30,141 bases of DNA from a virus (IMGVR_UViG_3300006163_000012:1-30141), one strand, 5' to 3'; positions 1 to 7,038 are shown, counted from the stretch's first letter. Numbers and translations are program-made. Notes: a model not told the origin generated them from the sequence alone.

Positions 1-2859
1 GCTGCTGGACTGACGGTCATTGGTATTGCCGGAGCCGTCCTTACACCGGTTATTCCGTCATTGCTAGGTCTTGGAGCTGCGCTTGTTCTAATCGGTGGTG
101 GTCTAGCTCTAGCTGGAGTAGGTGTCGCTGGGATTGGCATTGGTCTAGCAGCAATCGCCGCATCAGGCTCGGCTGCTATCGCGGTTCTTATCGGAGCTCT
201 CATGCAGCTCGCCGAGAAGATTCCGGAAGTTGCTCAGAAGACAATCCAGGGTGCTCTGGCGATTGCCAACCAGCTTGCTGCCGTTGCTCCGAAGTTCGTC
301 GATGCAATTGTCAAGATTCTCAACAGCCTTGTAGATGCGGTCATCAAGATCATGCCGAAGCTCATGGAAGCTTTCCAAGTTATCTTGAATGCCGCAATAA
401 CTGTTATTCGAAACAACGAGTCGAAGATCATCCAGGCAGGATTCAACCTTCTTCTTGCCTTGCTCAAGGGTTTGAGAGACAATCTTGGGCCTCTTGTCAG
501 TGCAGTAACGGATATTATTACCAAATTTATCACCGAGGTATCGCGTAATCTTAACAAAATTCTTACTGCTGGTGAGAATCTCCTTCTGCAATTCATCAAG
601 GGCATTCTTACAAAGATTACAGATGTTGCCAGCGCCGTAGTCGATATTATCACCAAATTTATCACTACTATTGCCAGTCAGTATGGACGACTTATCGCAG
701 CCGGTGTTTCAGCACTTGTACAATTCCTTAGCGGTATCGCGAATGCTTTGCCTAAGGTGATTTCAGCGGCTACGGACGTGATTATCAACTTTATAACGGG
801 TATCAGTAATGCTAGTGGCAGAATAGTCACTGCAGCAGTTACGGCAATGATTACTTTTATCAATACGATCGAGCAACAATCGGTCAGGTTGATCAATGCA
901 GGTATGCAGGCAATCATCAATTTCCTGAATGGTATAGCTGCTGGGATCAGGGCTCATTCAGGTGAGATGCGTGCTGCCGGTTTCAATGTCGGAATGGCGA
1001 TTATCGACGGTATGACTGGAGGACTTCTCAGCAAGGCTCAAGGTATGTATAACCAGGTATCAAGCATTATGGGCCATGCTATGAGCCTCTTCCATAAGAT
1101 TCCAGGTGTTCATTCGCCGTCGACAGTGACATACGATGTTGGTGAGAATATTATGCTTGGATTGATCAAAGGGTTGGATCAAAATACTAACCAAGCCTAT
1201 GCTTCGGCTGTTGCTGCGTCTCAGACTGTCATCAACGGATTCAACGATACATTCGAGACGCACTCTCCGTCCAAGGTTATGTATCGGATTGGTCAGTTCG
1301 TCGGTCAGGGATTCGCTCAGGGTCTCAGAGGCTCTTCGGATGATATTCGTGGCGCTTTTACCGATCTGAACACCAAATTGTCGGATGCGATGCGCGATGC
1401 TCGAGAAACGATCAAAACCGAGTCGGAGAAGCTCCAACAAGCTCAGTCGGACGAAGCCGATAAGATCGCCGAGATTAACAAGAAGAAATACAAGCATGAG
1501 GCGGATAGGGTCGCTGCAATTCAAGCAGTACATCAGCAATATGCCGATACTATCAAGAAATCCGAAGAGCTCATCGCAGAAAATCAGAGCGTCTTGGATC
1601 GTTCGGCAGCTGCTCGTACTACTTTAACGAAGAGTCTTCAGGACGAAAAGAGAGAACTCATCGGTTTGGCGAACGAGTATGATCGGACTGCTACTAAGCT
1701 CGAGTCTGCAAACAAGAAACTTGAAGATTTGAGAAAGCAGCGTTCGGACTTCATCTCGAGTACTGAAGAGCAATATGCAGCTGCTCCTGACATCAGTGAT
1801 CCGATGACCAAAGAGATCAAAGATGCTAGGGATAAGATAAACTCAGCCAAGGAAGCTTTGAAAGAAGCCAAGGGCGCGGTCGAGCCCGATATGGCGGCGA
1901 TCGACGCTGCTCACGTTGCTGTTCTGGATGCACAACAGCAATTCGACGATCTGGTCGCCGGTAAGGTGCTGAATGCCAAGGGTACTGGGGTAGACCTGTT
2001 GGCAACGTATGTCCAATCGCTCAAAACTCAGACGACAACAGTTGCTGCATATCAGTCTACACTTCAGCAGTTGAGAAAGCTCGGTCTCGACGACGTGACC
2101 TATCAGAAACTTCTCTCTGAAGGTCCAACCGATCAGAGATTTGCCGAACAGTTGCTTTCAGGCGGTAAGACAGCTGTCAATAGCTTGAATACTCTTGATT
2201 CGCAACTTACTTCTGTCTCGCAAACTCTTGCCACAAATGCAGGTAACAATCTCTACAACGCCGGTATCCAAGGCGCTCAGGGAATTGTCAAGGGTTTGCA
2301 GTCTGAAGAGTCGAACATCAAGAAAGAGATGGCCAAGATTGGTCGTCAGATGATCGCTGCTTTGAAGAAAGAGCTCAAGATCAAGTCTCCTTCAGAAGAA
2401 TTCGCTGAGATTGGTAAATTCTCGATGGAAGGAATGGCCAAGGGATTCACCGATTCTACGAAAGTCGTTGCTGATGCCGTGGACGGCGCTGCCAAGGACG
2501 CTATAACGGCGATGAAACGATCTATGAGTGGTATTTCAGACAGTATGGCCGCGGAAATCGATCCAAATCCTGTTATCACCCCAATCTTAGATCTCAGTCA
2601 AGTTCGAACCCAAGCTCAGGAGCTATCGGCATTGACGAACACAGTGCCGATTACCGCTGCAGCCTCCTATGGTCATGCTACCAGTATCTCTGCTTCGACA
2701 CCCACCACTCAAGCCGATGGAACAAATGTTTCCACACCTGCCACATCGGTGACATTCGAACAAAATAACTATTCTCCGGAGGCTTTGAGTGAAGTAGAGA
2801 TTTACAGGCAGACCAAGAATCAGATATCGCAGCTCAGAATGGCGCTCGCTCTCAACTAA
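1..2859 (+). CDS. Tape measure protein, 3' part (5' end outside window)
   Basis: The reading frame is open from base 1, so the gene starts upstream and 953 codons are visible. Tape measure proteins set tail length and line the tail tube before DNA ejection. The visible part opens with very hydrophobic Gly/Ala-rich sequence, then degenerate repeats of about 35-45 residues with the pattern ITKFITxxxxNxxxxxxAGxxLLxxFIxGI (residues about 100-320). A charged, probable coiled-coil stretch follows (about 460-680). Three copies of a SPS-x(6-8)-G-x(5)-G-x(1-2)-G motif sit near residues 371, 421 and 795; this HSPS-type motif is typical of phage tape measures. The gene ends 38 bp before the distal tail gene, the normal order. 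A TTG at 61 can be read as a start but is internal. Confidence 0.93.
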   Translation, partial: AAGLTVIGIAGAVLTPVIPSLLGLGAALVLIGGGLALAGVGVAGIGIGLAAIAASGSAAIAVLIGALMQLAEKIPEVAQKTIQGALAIANQLAAVAPKFVDAIVKILNSLVDAVIKIMPKLMEAFQVILNAAITVIRNNESKIIQAGFNLLLALLKGLRDNLGPLVSAVTDIITKFITEVSRNLNKILTAGENLLLQFIKGILTKITDVASAVVDIITKFITTIASQYGRLIAAGVSALVQFLSGIANALPKVISAATDVIINFITGISNASGRIVTAAVTAMITFINTIEQQSVRLINAGMQAIINFLNGIAAGIRAHSGEMRAAGFNVGMAIIDGMTGGLLSKAQGMYNQVSSIMGHAMSLFHKIPGVHSPSTVTYDVGENIMLGLIKGLDQNTNQAYASAVAASQTVINGFNDTFETHSPSKVMYRIGQFVGQGFAQGLRGSSDDIRGAFTDLNTKLSDAMRDARETIKTESEKLQQAQSDEADKIAEINKKKYKHEADRVAAIQAVHQQYADTIKKSEELIAENQSVLDRSAAARTTLTKSLQDEKRELIGLANEYDRTATKLESANKKLEDLRKQRSDFISSTEEQYAAAPDISDPMTKEIKDARDKINSAKEALKEAKGAVEPDMAAIDAAHVAVLDAQQQFDDLVAGKVLNAKGTGVDLLATYVQSLKTQTTTVAAYQSTLQQLRKLGLDDVTYQKLLSEGPTDQRFAEQLLSGGKTAVNSLNTLDSQLTSVSQTLATNAGNNLYNAGIQGAQGIVKGLQSEESNIKKEMAKIGRQMIAALKKELKIKSPSEEFAEIGKFSMEGMAKGFTDSTKVVADAVDGAAKDAITAMKRSMSGISDSMAAEIDPNPVITPILDLSQVRTQAQELSALTNTVPITAAASYGHATSISASTPTTQADGTNVSTPATSVTFEQNNYSPEALSEVEIYRQTKNQISQLRMALALN

Positions 2860-2897
2860 CTCTACGGGCCCTCTCCGGAGGGCCTAAGGAGGTTTAA
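2860..2897 (+). promoter_or_regulatory. Intergenic hairpin and ribosome binding site
   Basis: Between the tape measure stop and the next start there is a GGGCCCTCTCCGGAGGGCC hairpin (about 2867-2885) with no T-run after it, then AAGGAGG (2886-2892) 5 nt before the GTG at 2898. The hairpin may be a weak terminator or an mRNA-processing or stability element; the ribosome binding site fixes the GTG start. Confidence 0.6.
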
Positions 2898-3740
2898 GTG
2901 TTAACCGAAGTCAAAGCATACAGCTCGTGGGCTTCTGCTCCTACTCTTCTTCTCGACCAGGATGGCAGACCTGAAACCGATCTGGTGCAGATTCGTAACA
3001 TCGATGGACTGGAACCGGTAAAGGCTTCGGTAAATACCTCCTTATTCGGATCCGTTGACGGAGCGGCCTATACAGGTGCCAGTGTTCCAGGTCGGAACAT
3101 CGTCCTTACAATTCATCCAAACCCTGATTGGCATACCTGGAAATACGAGGATCTTCGGAAGCTTATCTACGCTTATTTCATGAGCAAGCGTCCGGTACGT
3201 CTGGTGTTCTATAGTGATGAGGATCCTCCTGTAGAGATCCTGGGAATCGTCGAGAGTGTGGACAACAGCATCTTCAGTAAGGACCAGGAATTCAACGTTT
3301 CAGTTATTTGTCCTGATCCGTACTTCATCTCGATAGATCCAAAGGTCATCACCGGTCAGACAATACGTTCTGGAGGTGCTCCGGCAACAATTACATACAA
3401 CGGAACAGTCGAAACAGGGTTCAGAGTCAAAGTCTCCTTCTCTTCAGGAACAGCTCCTACCACTATCGGCATTCAAGTCGGGGATCCGAAGGTAAGTTAC
3501 TTCAACCTGACGGCTACAGTCGGTTCTACTCTCTATCTCGACATGAGCTCAGTAGCAATGCAGAAGTACATTCAAAATGTGAGTATTGGGACAGGTGTGA
3601 TCACGAATCTCCTCTCCAAGATGCAAGAAGGGTCGACATGGCCTGTTTTTCAACCGGGAGATAATCATTTCTCCGTGATCACCGATCAGGGTGTTCAGGA
3701 TTGGGAGCTTACGTTCTATGAACGCTTCGGCGGGCTATGA
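2898..3740 (+). CDS. Distal tail (Dit-like) protein
   Basis: A 280-residue protein that follows the tape measure directly, as distal tail proteins do in siphoviruses, where they form the ring joining the tail tube to the tip complex. The family pattern is visible in the middle: RPVRLVFYSDEDPPVEI, then VESVDNS and the segment VSVICPDPYF (about residues 133-142), which matches the N-terminal domain of siphophage tail proteins, followed by a beta-rich C-terminal (galectin-like) half. The GTG start is supported by AAGGAGG. The stop overlaps the next start (ATGA at 3737-3740), suggesting translational coupling. Assignment rests on motif recall plus position, with no search run. Confidence 0.82.
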   Translation: MLTEVKAYSSWASAPTLLLDQDGRPETDLVQIRNIDGLEPVKASVNTSLFGSVDGAAYTGASVPGRNIVLTIHPNPDWHTWKYEDLRKLIYAYFMSKRPVRLVFYSDEDPPVEILGIVESVDNSIFSKDQEFNVSVICPDPYFISIDPKVITGQTIRSGGAPATITYNGTVETGFRVKVSFSSGTAPTTIGIQVGDPKVSYFNLTATVGSTLYLDMSSVAMQKYIQNVSIGTGVITNLLSKMQEGSTWPVFQPGDNHFSVITDQGVQDWELTFYERFGGL

Positions 3741-4876
3741 TGCAGCCCTATACTCTCGATCGAGGATTTCACAAGCAGGACATGATCGACGAATTCTATT
3801 CGATTATCTGGACCGAGCGATACTACGGTGACAGTGAAATCGAGATGGTTGTCGAGCCGACAAGTGAGATGATCAAGAAGCTGGTTCCAGGGACGTTTCT
3901 CGGTCTTGAAGGATCCCGGAAGACGATGATGCTCGAGACGTTCGATATCCAGCCGGAAAGTCTTAAAGTAACGGGTATCTCTCTTCTCAAATGGCTCAAC
4001 AACCGATTCATTCGAGTCTCTGCATCACATGAGGACAAATACTGGTACATTGCTGGTCAACCTCCTGGGCAAGTACTTTGGACGATCGTCTACTACATGT
4101 GCTGCCAGGGAAGTCCGTATCTAAATGGTGTGAATCCTATCGGAATCCCCAATCCGCAGCAATTCGTCATTCCAGGATTAGGTTTGAAGGATTATGACAC
4201 TGCTGGGGGAAACATTAGTGTGGGAGTACCGTACGGACCTGTCTATGATGCTCTTCGAGAGATTGCCACCACCTATCAGGTCGGAATGGAGATCACGCTG
4301 GAATCAGTGAGTGATACATCGTTCACTCTCGGTTTCAGGAGTTATCGAGGATTGGATCGCACCAGTGGACAGAGCACGAATTCCGTCGTTCGCTTCTCTC
4401 CACAAATGGACTCGTTCACGAACATCAAAGAGCTCCAATCAATCGCTTCGTTCAAGTCTTTGGTCTATGCGTTTGCACCTTCGTTCACACCACAAGAAGG
4501 TCAACCAGATTTAAGGACTGCAGCGGGAGTAAGCGCCATGTCTGATGTCAGTTACAATGGATTCGACTTGCGCGCGCTCATGGTGTTCTCAGAAGACATT
4601 ACGACCGACATGGTGCAAGGAAGTGCAACAAATCTTCTCAACATCTTGAACAGCCGGGCATATGATGCTCGTACGGACCATCGATTTGTCAAGGCTGTCG
4701 ATGGAGAGATCGTCCCACAAAACCAGTTCAAGTACGGAGTGCATTACAATCTCGGAGATGTCATCGAGGTACAAGGAAACAGCGGTGTTGTCCAGAGCTC
4801 GAGAGTCACTGAGTATATTCGAGCACAGGATTCATCCGGAGAAAGAGCATATCCTACAGTGGCAGTGCTTGCTTAA
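3737..4876 (+). CDS. Tail-tip protein, ReqiPepy6 Gp37-like
   Basis: A 379-residue protein. The N-terminal part (YTLDRGFHKQDMIDEFYSII, then DSEIEMVV, PGTFLGLEGSRKTMMLETF and WLNNRFI) matches the Gp37-like tail family described from Rhodococcus phage ReqiPepy6, which takes the place of the tail-associated lysozyme or hub protein at the tail tip in many phages of Gram-positive hosts. The C-terminal end (YGVHYNLGDVIEVQGN) fits the same family. It is coupled to the Dit gene by a 4-bp overlap. The catalytic or binding role at the tip is not established for the family. Confidence 0.82.
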   Translation: MMQPYTLDRGFHKQDMIDEFYSIIWTERYYGDSEIEMVVEPTSEMIKKLVPGTFLGLEGSRKTMMLETFDIQPESLKVTGISLLKWLNNRFIRVSASHEDKYWYIAGQPPGQVLWTIVYYMCCQGSPYLNGVNPIGIPNPQQFVIPGLGLKDYDTAGGNISVGVPYGPVYDALREIATTYQVGMEITLESVSDTSFTLGFRSYRGLDRTSGQSTNSVVRFSPQMDSFTNIKELQSIASFKSLVYAFAPSFTPQEGQPDLRTAAGVSAMSDVSYNGFDLRALMVFSEDITTDMVQGSATNLLNILNSRAYDARTDHRFVKAVDGEIVPQNQFKYGVHYNLGDVIEVQGNSGVVQSSRVTEYIRAQDSSGERAYPTVAVLA

Positions 4877-4885
4877 GGGGGAGAA

Positions 4886-5119
4886 TTGACGTCATTTCAA
4901 TGGGCCTTGGTTTCTTTTATCGTTGGGTTCATGGTCGGATTCGCTGTTAAAAGATGGCTCACTCATCGCAAAGCTTATGTAGGCACTATTCTCATAAGTC
5001 ATGAGGATGAGAAGACGTTATATTCTCTGGAACTAGACGACTATCCTGAAAAAATCGCGCTGAAGAAGGAAGTAGTCTTCAAGGTCGATACGACTCCCGA
5101 TACTCTCGATCGCGATTGA
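4886..5119 (+). CDS. Small membrane protein, unknown function
   Basis: A 77-residue protein starting at TTG 4886, chosen because AAGGGGGAGAA (4875-4884) lies just upstream. One hydrophobic helix spans about residues 7-20 (ALVSFIVGFMVGFAV), followed by a basic stretch (KRWLTHRK) and a charged C-terminal half, which suggests N-out/C-in topology by the positive-inside rule. It follows the tail gene by 9 bp and probably shares its transcript. The first cassette promoter begins inside its last codons (TCGCGA at 5110). I do not recognise the family; a minor virion or membrane role is only a guess. Confidence 0.75.
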   Translation: MTSFQWALVSFIVGFMVGFAVKRWLTHRKAYVGTILISHEDEKTLYSLELDDYPEKIALKKEVVFKVDTTPDTLDRD

Positions 5120-5134
5120 AACATTGCGTATAAT
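5110..5134 (+). promoter_or_regulatory. Cassette promoter 1 (TCGCGA-N13-TATAAT)
   Basis: TATAAT at 5129-5134 with the variant upstream box TCGCGA at 5110-5115, spaced 13 bp. It drives the gene at 5158 through a short leader with AAAGGAG. The upstream box overlaps the stop region of the preceding gene. Confidence 0.8.
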
Positions 5135-5157
5135 AGAAACTCTAGTAAAGGAGCGTA

Positions 5158-5439
5158 ATGTTCTTACGGCCGAAAGTAAGTAGTCCGGTCGAACTGGAAC
5201 TCGCCAGCTTGTTTCGTGAGCTGAAACATAACGCTGTTGATTCCAAGGAATACGCCACGATCCTTGACCATATCGTGACCTTGCACGGCTTGCAGAAAGA
5301 TGAAGAAACTACAGGCGTGAACAAGAACACGTTGGTATTGGTCGCTGGCAATCTCCTGGGGATCTTCATGATAATCAGACACGAGCATGTCAACGTCGTG
5401 ACATCCAGGGCGATCAGCCTGTTGACAACGCCGAAGTGA
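5158..5439 (+). CDS. Hypothetical protein, 93 aa
   Basis: ATG at 5158 with AAAGGAG (5147-5153) and its own promoter just upstream. The protein is helical and soluble-looking: a Glu/Leu-rich N-terminal half (VELELASLFRELKHNAVDSKEYATILDHIVTLHG) that could be a helical bundle, then a more hydrophobic stretch (TLVLVAGNLLGIFMII, about residues 60-75) that may be membrane-associated. A terminator follows at 5472, so this is a one-gene transcription unit. No family recognised. Confidence 0.82.
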   Translation: MFLRPKVSSPVELELASLFRELKHNAVDSKEYATILDHIVTLHGLQKDEETTGVNKNTLVLVAGNLLGIFMIIRHEHVNVVTSRAISLLTTPK

Positions 5440-5471
5440 CAGAAGTTTCTTGAAGAGATTCGAGATATGGG

Positions 5472-5500
5472 GGGCCGCAAACGTGGCCCTTCATATTTTT
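5472..5500 (+). terminator. Intrinsic terminator after the 5158-5439 gene
   Basis: Stem GGGCCGC (5472-5478) / GTGGCCC (5483-5489) with loop AAAC and a T-rich tail to 5500. Confidence 0.85.
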
Positions 5501-5503
5501 CTG

Positions 5504-5528
5504 TCGTATGAAAAACATCTCCTATAAT
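5504..5528 (+). promoter_or_regulatory. Cassette promoter 2 (TCGTAT-N13-TATAAT)
   Basis: TATAAT at 5523-5528 and TCGTAT at 5504-5509, the most diverged upstream box of the set, still spaced 13 bp. The transcribed start GAAACCTATC matches the other mRNA promoters. Confidence 0.78.
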
Positions 5529-5549
5529 GAAACCTATCAAAGGAGTTGT

Positions 5550-5762
5550 ATGGATATCAATGATGAGACACTCGTCAAGATCTTTGAAAGTCTCATGAGC
5601 GGAGAACCAGTCACTTTCGGAACAGTCACAGGTCGAATTCCTCTCGTTGAAGTGAACGAGAAGGACGAGACCGTGGTGCATTTCGAAGTGACTATCGAAG
5701 ACGCTCCCGAGCCTCTCAGAGCAACACTGATCGTCCACAAAGAAGAATCCAACAAAGTTTGA
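5550..5762 (+). CDS. Hypothetical protein, 70 aa
   Basis: I place the start at ATG 5550, just after AAAGGAG (5538-5544), although the frame is open further upstream through the promoter; an upstream start at 5508 would lie before the -10 box. The product is acidic and soluble, MDINDETLVKIFESLMSGEP followed by a likely beta-sheet (VTGRIPLVEVNEKDETVVHF, VTIEDAPEP, ATLIVHKEE). It is a single-gene cassette between promoter 2 and the terminator at 5776. Family not recognised. Confidence 0.85.
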   Translation: MDINDETLVKIFESLMSGEPVTFGTVTGRIPLVEVNEKDETVVHFEVTIEDAPEPLRATLIVHKEESNKV

Positions 5763-5775
5763 TAGATTCAAAAAG

Positions 5776-5803
5776 GAGAGTCCTAACACGGATTCTCTTT
5801 TTT
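5776..5803 (+). terminator. Intrinsic terminator, GAGAGTCC/GGATTCTC type
   Basis: Stem GAGAGTCC (5776-5783) / GGATTCTC (5790-5797) with one G-U pair, loop TAACAC, then six T. The same stem recurs at 6218 and 7251. Confidence 0.92.
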
Positions 5804-5841
5804 CATCCTGAAAAAACCCCGGGGGAAAATTTCTGCCCAAG

Positions 5842-5866
5842 TCGCAGTTATTACTTCGCTTATAAT
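5842..5866 (+). promoter_or_regulatory. Cassette promoter 3 (TCGCAG-N13-TATAAT)
   Basis: TCGCAG 5842-5847 and TATAAT 5861-5866, 13 bp apart, followed by GAAACCTATGAAAGG. Confidence 0.85.
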
Positions 5867-5889
5867 GAAACCTATGAAAGGAAGAATTC

Positions 5890-5994
5890 ATGATTTATCT
5901 GAAACTCATTGTGGCCAAAATCCTGCATCCCAGGACTCAGGTTCGCATCAAGAGACTTCGGAATCAAGACGTGATTATGTACCGTCCTAGGTAA
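5890..5994 (+). CDS. Tiny basic protein, 34 aa
   Basis: ATG 5890 follows AAAGGAAG (5877-5884) and promoter 3. The product is MIYLKLIVAKILHPRTQVRI followed by KRLRNQDVIMYRPR: a short amphipathic or hydrophobic N-terminal helix and a strongly basic tail. It could bind membrane or nucleic acid, but nothing identifies a function. It forms its own promoter-gene-terminator cassette, and that context is the main support for its being a real gene. Confidence 0.72.
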   Translation: MIYLKLIVAKILHPRTQVRIKRLRNQDVIMYRPR

Positions 5995-6003
5995 TTCAAG
6001 AAA

Positions 6004-6031
6004 GGGGATCCTACCAGGATTCTCTTTTTTT
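6004..6031 (+). terminator. Intrinsic terminator after the 5890-5994 gene
   Basis: Stem GGGGATCCT (6004-6012) / AGGATTCTC (6016-6024) with G-U pairs, a 3-nt loop and seven T. Confidence 0.9.
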
Positions 6032-6040
6032 CCCTGCAAA

Positions 6041-6065
6041 TCGCAGGATTTACTGGGTCTATAAT
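6041..6065 (+). promoter_or_regulatory. Cassette promoter 4 (TCGCAG-N13-TATAAT)
   Basis: TCGCAG 6041-6046 and TATAAT 6060-6065, 13 bp apart. TGCAAATCGCAGGATTTACT upstream is repeated at promoter 8. Confidence 0.88.
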
Positions 6066-6087
6066 GAAATCTAACAAAGGAGTAATT

Positions 6088-6207
6088 ATGAATTACGGAC
6101 TCGGAAAGTTCGCCATCGATTGTGCCCTGACCTTCATCACAGGAGGGTTCTGGCTGATCTGGGTGTTCGTCCGCGAGATGCGTAAGCGTAATACCAGCTT
6201 TGCCTAG
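6088..6207 (+). CDS. Single-helix membrane protein, 39 aa (family with 10317-10454)
   Basis: ATG 6088 follows AAAGGAG and promoter 4. One transmembrane helix (about residues 12-28) runs into a conserved signature, GFWLIWVFVREMRKRN, which recurs almost unchanged in the 45-residue protein at 10317-10454. The basic tail after the helix predicts a cytoplasmic C-terminus. Two copies of one tiny membrane family in one phage point to a selected role, possibly host-membrane modulation, though this is inference. Terminator at 6218. Confidence 0.83.
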   Translation: MNYGLGKFAIDCALTFITGGFWLIWVFVREMRKRNTSFA

Positions 6208-6217
6208 TTTCAAGAAG

Positions 6218-6245
6218 GAGAGTCCTGACACGGATTCTCTTTTTT
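6218..6245 (+). terminator. Intrinsic terminator, GAGAGTCC/GGATTCTC type
   Basis: Stem 6218-6225 / 6232-6239, loop TGACAC, then six T. Nearly identical to the terminator at 5776. Confidence 0.92.
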
Positions 6246-6246
6246 C

Positions 6247-6271
6247 TCGCAGAATTTACGGGGTGTATAAT
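6247..6271 (+). promoter_or_regulatory. Cassette promoter 5 (TCGCAG-N13-TATAAT)
   Basis: TCGCAG 6247-6252 and TATAAT 6266-6271, 13 bp apart; it begins 2 bp after the previous terminator's T-run. Confidence 0.88.
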
Positions 6272-6294
6272 GAAACCCACTACAAGGAGTCATC

Positions 6295-6444
6295 ATGTTC
6301 AAGAAGTTGAAAAGGATTAGGCGCCGTGAGCGCGTTTGGCAAATTCTGAAAGAAAGAAACCCAGAGTTGACCAAGGAGCGCTTCGACGCCGCCTACGACA
6401 ACATCAACTACACGATGCAAATCGTAGCAGAGATTCAGAAGTAA
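6295..6444 (+). CDS. Small basic helical protein, 49 aa
   Basis: ATG 6295 with CAAGGAG upstream and promoter 5. Sequence begins MFKKLKRIRRRERVWQIL and ends YTMQIVAEIQK. The N-terminus is very basic (KKLKRIRRRER) and the rest is predicted helical, compatible with RNA or DNA binding or with membrane-surface binding. Its stop codon lies inside the 5' arm of its own terminator (6440-6449), so termination and translation end may be linked. No family recognised. Confidence 0.8.
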   Translation: MFKKLKRIRRRERVWQILKERNPELTKERFDAAYDNINYTMQIVAEIQK

Positions 6445-6472
6445 GGCCCACACGGGCTTTACTTTTCTTTTT
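6440..6472 (+). terminator. Intrinsic terminator overlapping a stop codon
   Basis: Stem AGTAAGGCCC (6440-6449) / GGGCTTTACT (6454-6463), loop ACAC, and a tail of TTTTCTTTTT. The TAA stop is within the 5' arm. Confidence 0.9.
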
Positions 6473-6474
6473 GC

Positions 6475-6499
6475 TCGCAGAATTTACGGGGTCTATAAT
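6475..6499 (+). promoter_or_regulatory. Cassette promoter 6 (TCGCAG-N13-TATAAT), no CDS behind it
   Basis: TCGCAG 6475-6480 and TATAAT 6494-6499, 13 bp apart. TTGCTC at 6471-6476 also makes a fair -35 at 17 bp. No convincing gene follows before the next promoter at 6641. Confidence 0.87.
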
Positions 6500-6638
6500 G
6501 AGACCTGGCGCTTCAATGCATGGAGCTGACTCGTCTCAAAAAGGAAATCGTAACCGATGATACCTGACACTCGATAGCCCGCTGCTGATCACAGTAGGGA
6601 AGAGAAACTTGATGTCTTGAGGAACGATTTTCTTTTTT
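6500..6638 (+). ncRNA. Promoter-driven structured RNA unit, about 130 nt
   Basis: Between promoter 6 and promoter 7 there is no gene-sized ORF. The sequence can fold into a hairpin GAGAC (6500-6504) / GTCTC (6533-6537) enclosing GCTTC (6510-6514) / GGAGC (6522-6526). A second domain is closed by AAATCGT (6545-6551) / ACGATTT (6624-6630) and followed by TCTTTTTT, a terminator. A 6-codon ORF (ATG 6557, MIPDTR) with AAGGA upstream lies inside the second domain. I interpret the unit as a short non-coding or leader RNA. The transcription start may lie a few bases inside the first stem, which would weaken that hairpin. Confidence 0.6.
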
Positions 6639-6640
6639 GC

Positions 6641-6665
6641 TCGCAGGATTTACGGGGCATATAAT
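6641..6665 (+). promoter_or_regulatory. Cassette promoter 7 (TCGCAG-N13-TATAAT)
   Basis: TCGCAG 6641-6646 and TATAAT 6660-6665, 13 bp apart, followed by GAAACCTATTTAAGGAG. Confidence 0.9.
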
Positions 6666-6689
6666 GAAACCTATTTAAGGAGATTTGTA

Positions 6690-6812
6690 ATGAAGAAGTT
6701 CATGCGTCTGTTTAGGTCGTTCATGATCGGTTTCGCTAAGGGTTTTATCCTTGGCGTAATCTTGATCGTGATCACCGAAGCACTTGCAGCACTATTCAGC
6801 AGGTCGAACTAA
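6690..6812 (+). CDS. Single-helix membrane protein, 40 aa
   Basis: ATG 6690 follows AAGGAG and promoter 7. The N-terminus is basic (MKKFMRLFRSF), followed by a hydrophobic helix from about residue 12 to 34 (MIGFAKGFILGVILIVITEA) and a short polar tail (SRSN). It looks like an N-in single-pass membrane peptide, the size of phage antiholin or host-takeover peptides, but no family is recognised and no function should be assumed. It stands as a separate cassette with a strong terminator. Confidence 0.8.
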   Translation: MKKFMRLFRSFMIGFAKGFILGVILIVITEALAALFSRSN

Positions 6813-6819
6813 GGTTCGG

Positions 6820-6850
6820 AAACTAGAGTCTACACAGACTTTAGTTTTTT
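6820..6850 (+). terminator. Intrinsic terminator, 12-bp stem
   Basis: Stem AAACTAGAGTCT (6820-6831) / AGACTTTAGTTT (6836-6847) with one G-U pair, loop ACAC, and T to 6850. Confidence 0.92.
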
Positions 6851-6858
6851 CCTGCAAA

Positions 6859-6883
6859 TCGCAGGATTTACTAGGCGTATAAT
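6859..6883 (+). promoter_or_regulatory. Cassette promoter 8 (TCGCAG-N13-TATAAT), drives a structured RNA
   Basis: TCGCAG 6859-6864 and TATAAT 6878-6883, 13 bp apart. The downstream GAGAAGG belongs to the RNA-type group rather than the GAAACC mRNA-type group. Confidence 0.88.
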
Positions 6884-7014
6884 GAGAAGGAAGAAGTAAG
6901 ATACGAGAGTTGTCGGAAAAAGGGTGAAAGGGCCCGGTGAGGTGAAAACCAATACGCCAATGCCGACTGCTCTCAGGACAGCTCGTTACTCGTCCTGAGC
7001 CTTCTCTTTTTTTT
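6884..7014 (+). ncRNA. Structured RNA with paired ends, about 120 nt
   Basis: No gene-sized ORF or ribosome binding site is present between promoter 8 and promoter 9. GAGAAGG (6884-6890) pairs with CCTTCTC (7000-7006), followed by eight T, so the closing stem doubles as a terminator. Inside, GAGAGTTGTCGG (6905-6916) pairs with CCGACTGCTCTC (6963-6974) apart from two central mismatches. CTCAGGAC (6972-6979) pairs with GTCCTGAG (6992-6999) around a 12-nt loop; this stem shares three bases with the previous one. The result is a compact multi-helix RNA with a G/A-rich loop near 6917-6950. No known RNA family recognised. Confidence 0.75.
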
Positions 7015-7038
7015 CGCAGAATAAACGGGGCGTATAAT
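7014..7038 (+). promoter_or_regulatory. Cassette promoter 9 (TCGCAG-N13-TATAAT)
   Basis: TCGCAG 7014-7019 and TATAAT 7033-7038, 13 bp apart; the upstream box starts on the last T of the preceding terminator. Confidence 0.9.

Noticed and set aside
163-957. Several overlapping minus-strand ORFs inside the tape measure gene
   Set aside because: They mirror the repeats of the + strand gene, lack ribosome binding sites and have low-complexity sequences.
2867-2885. Strong terminator after the tape measure gene
   Set aside because: The hairpin lacks a T-run and the next genes clearly belong to the same tail message.
5142-5891. 249-codon minus-strand ORF
   Set aside because: It runs antisense through two + strand cassettes, their promoters and terminators, and shows no recognisable domain or ribosome site.
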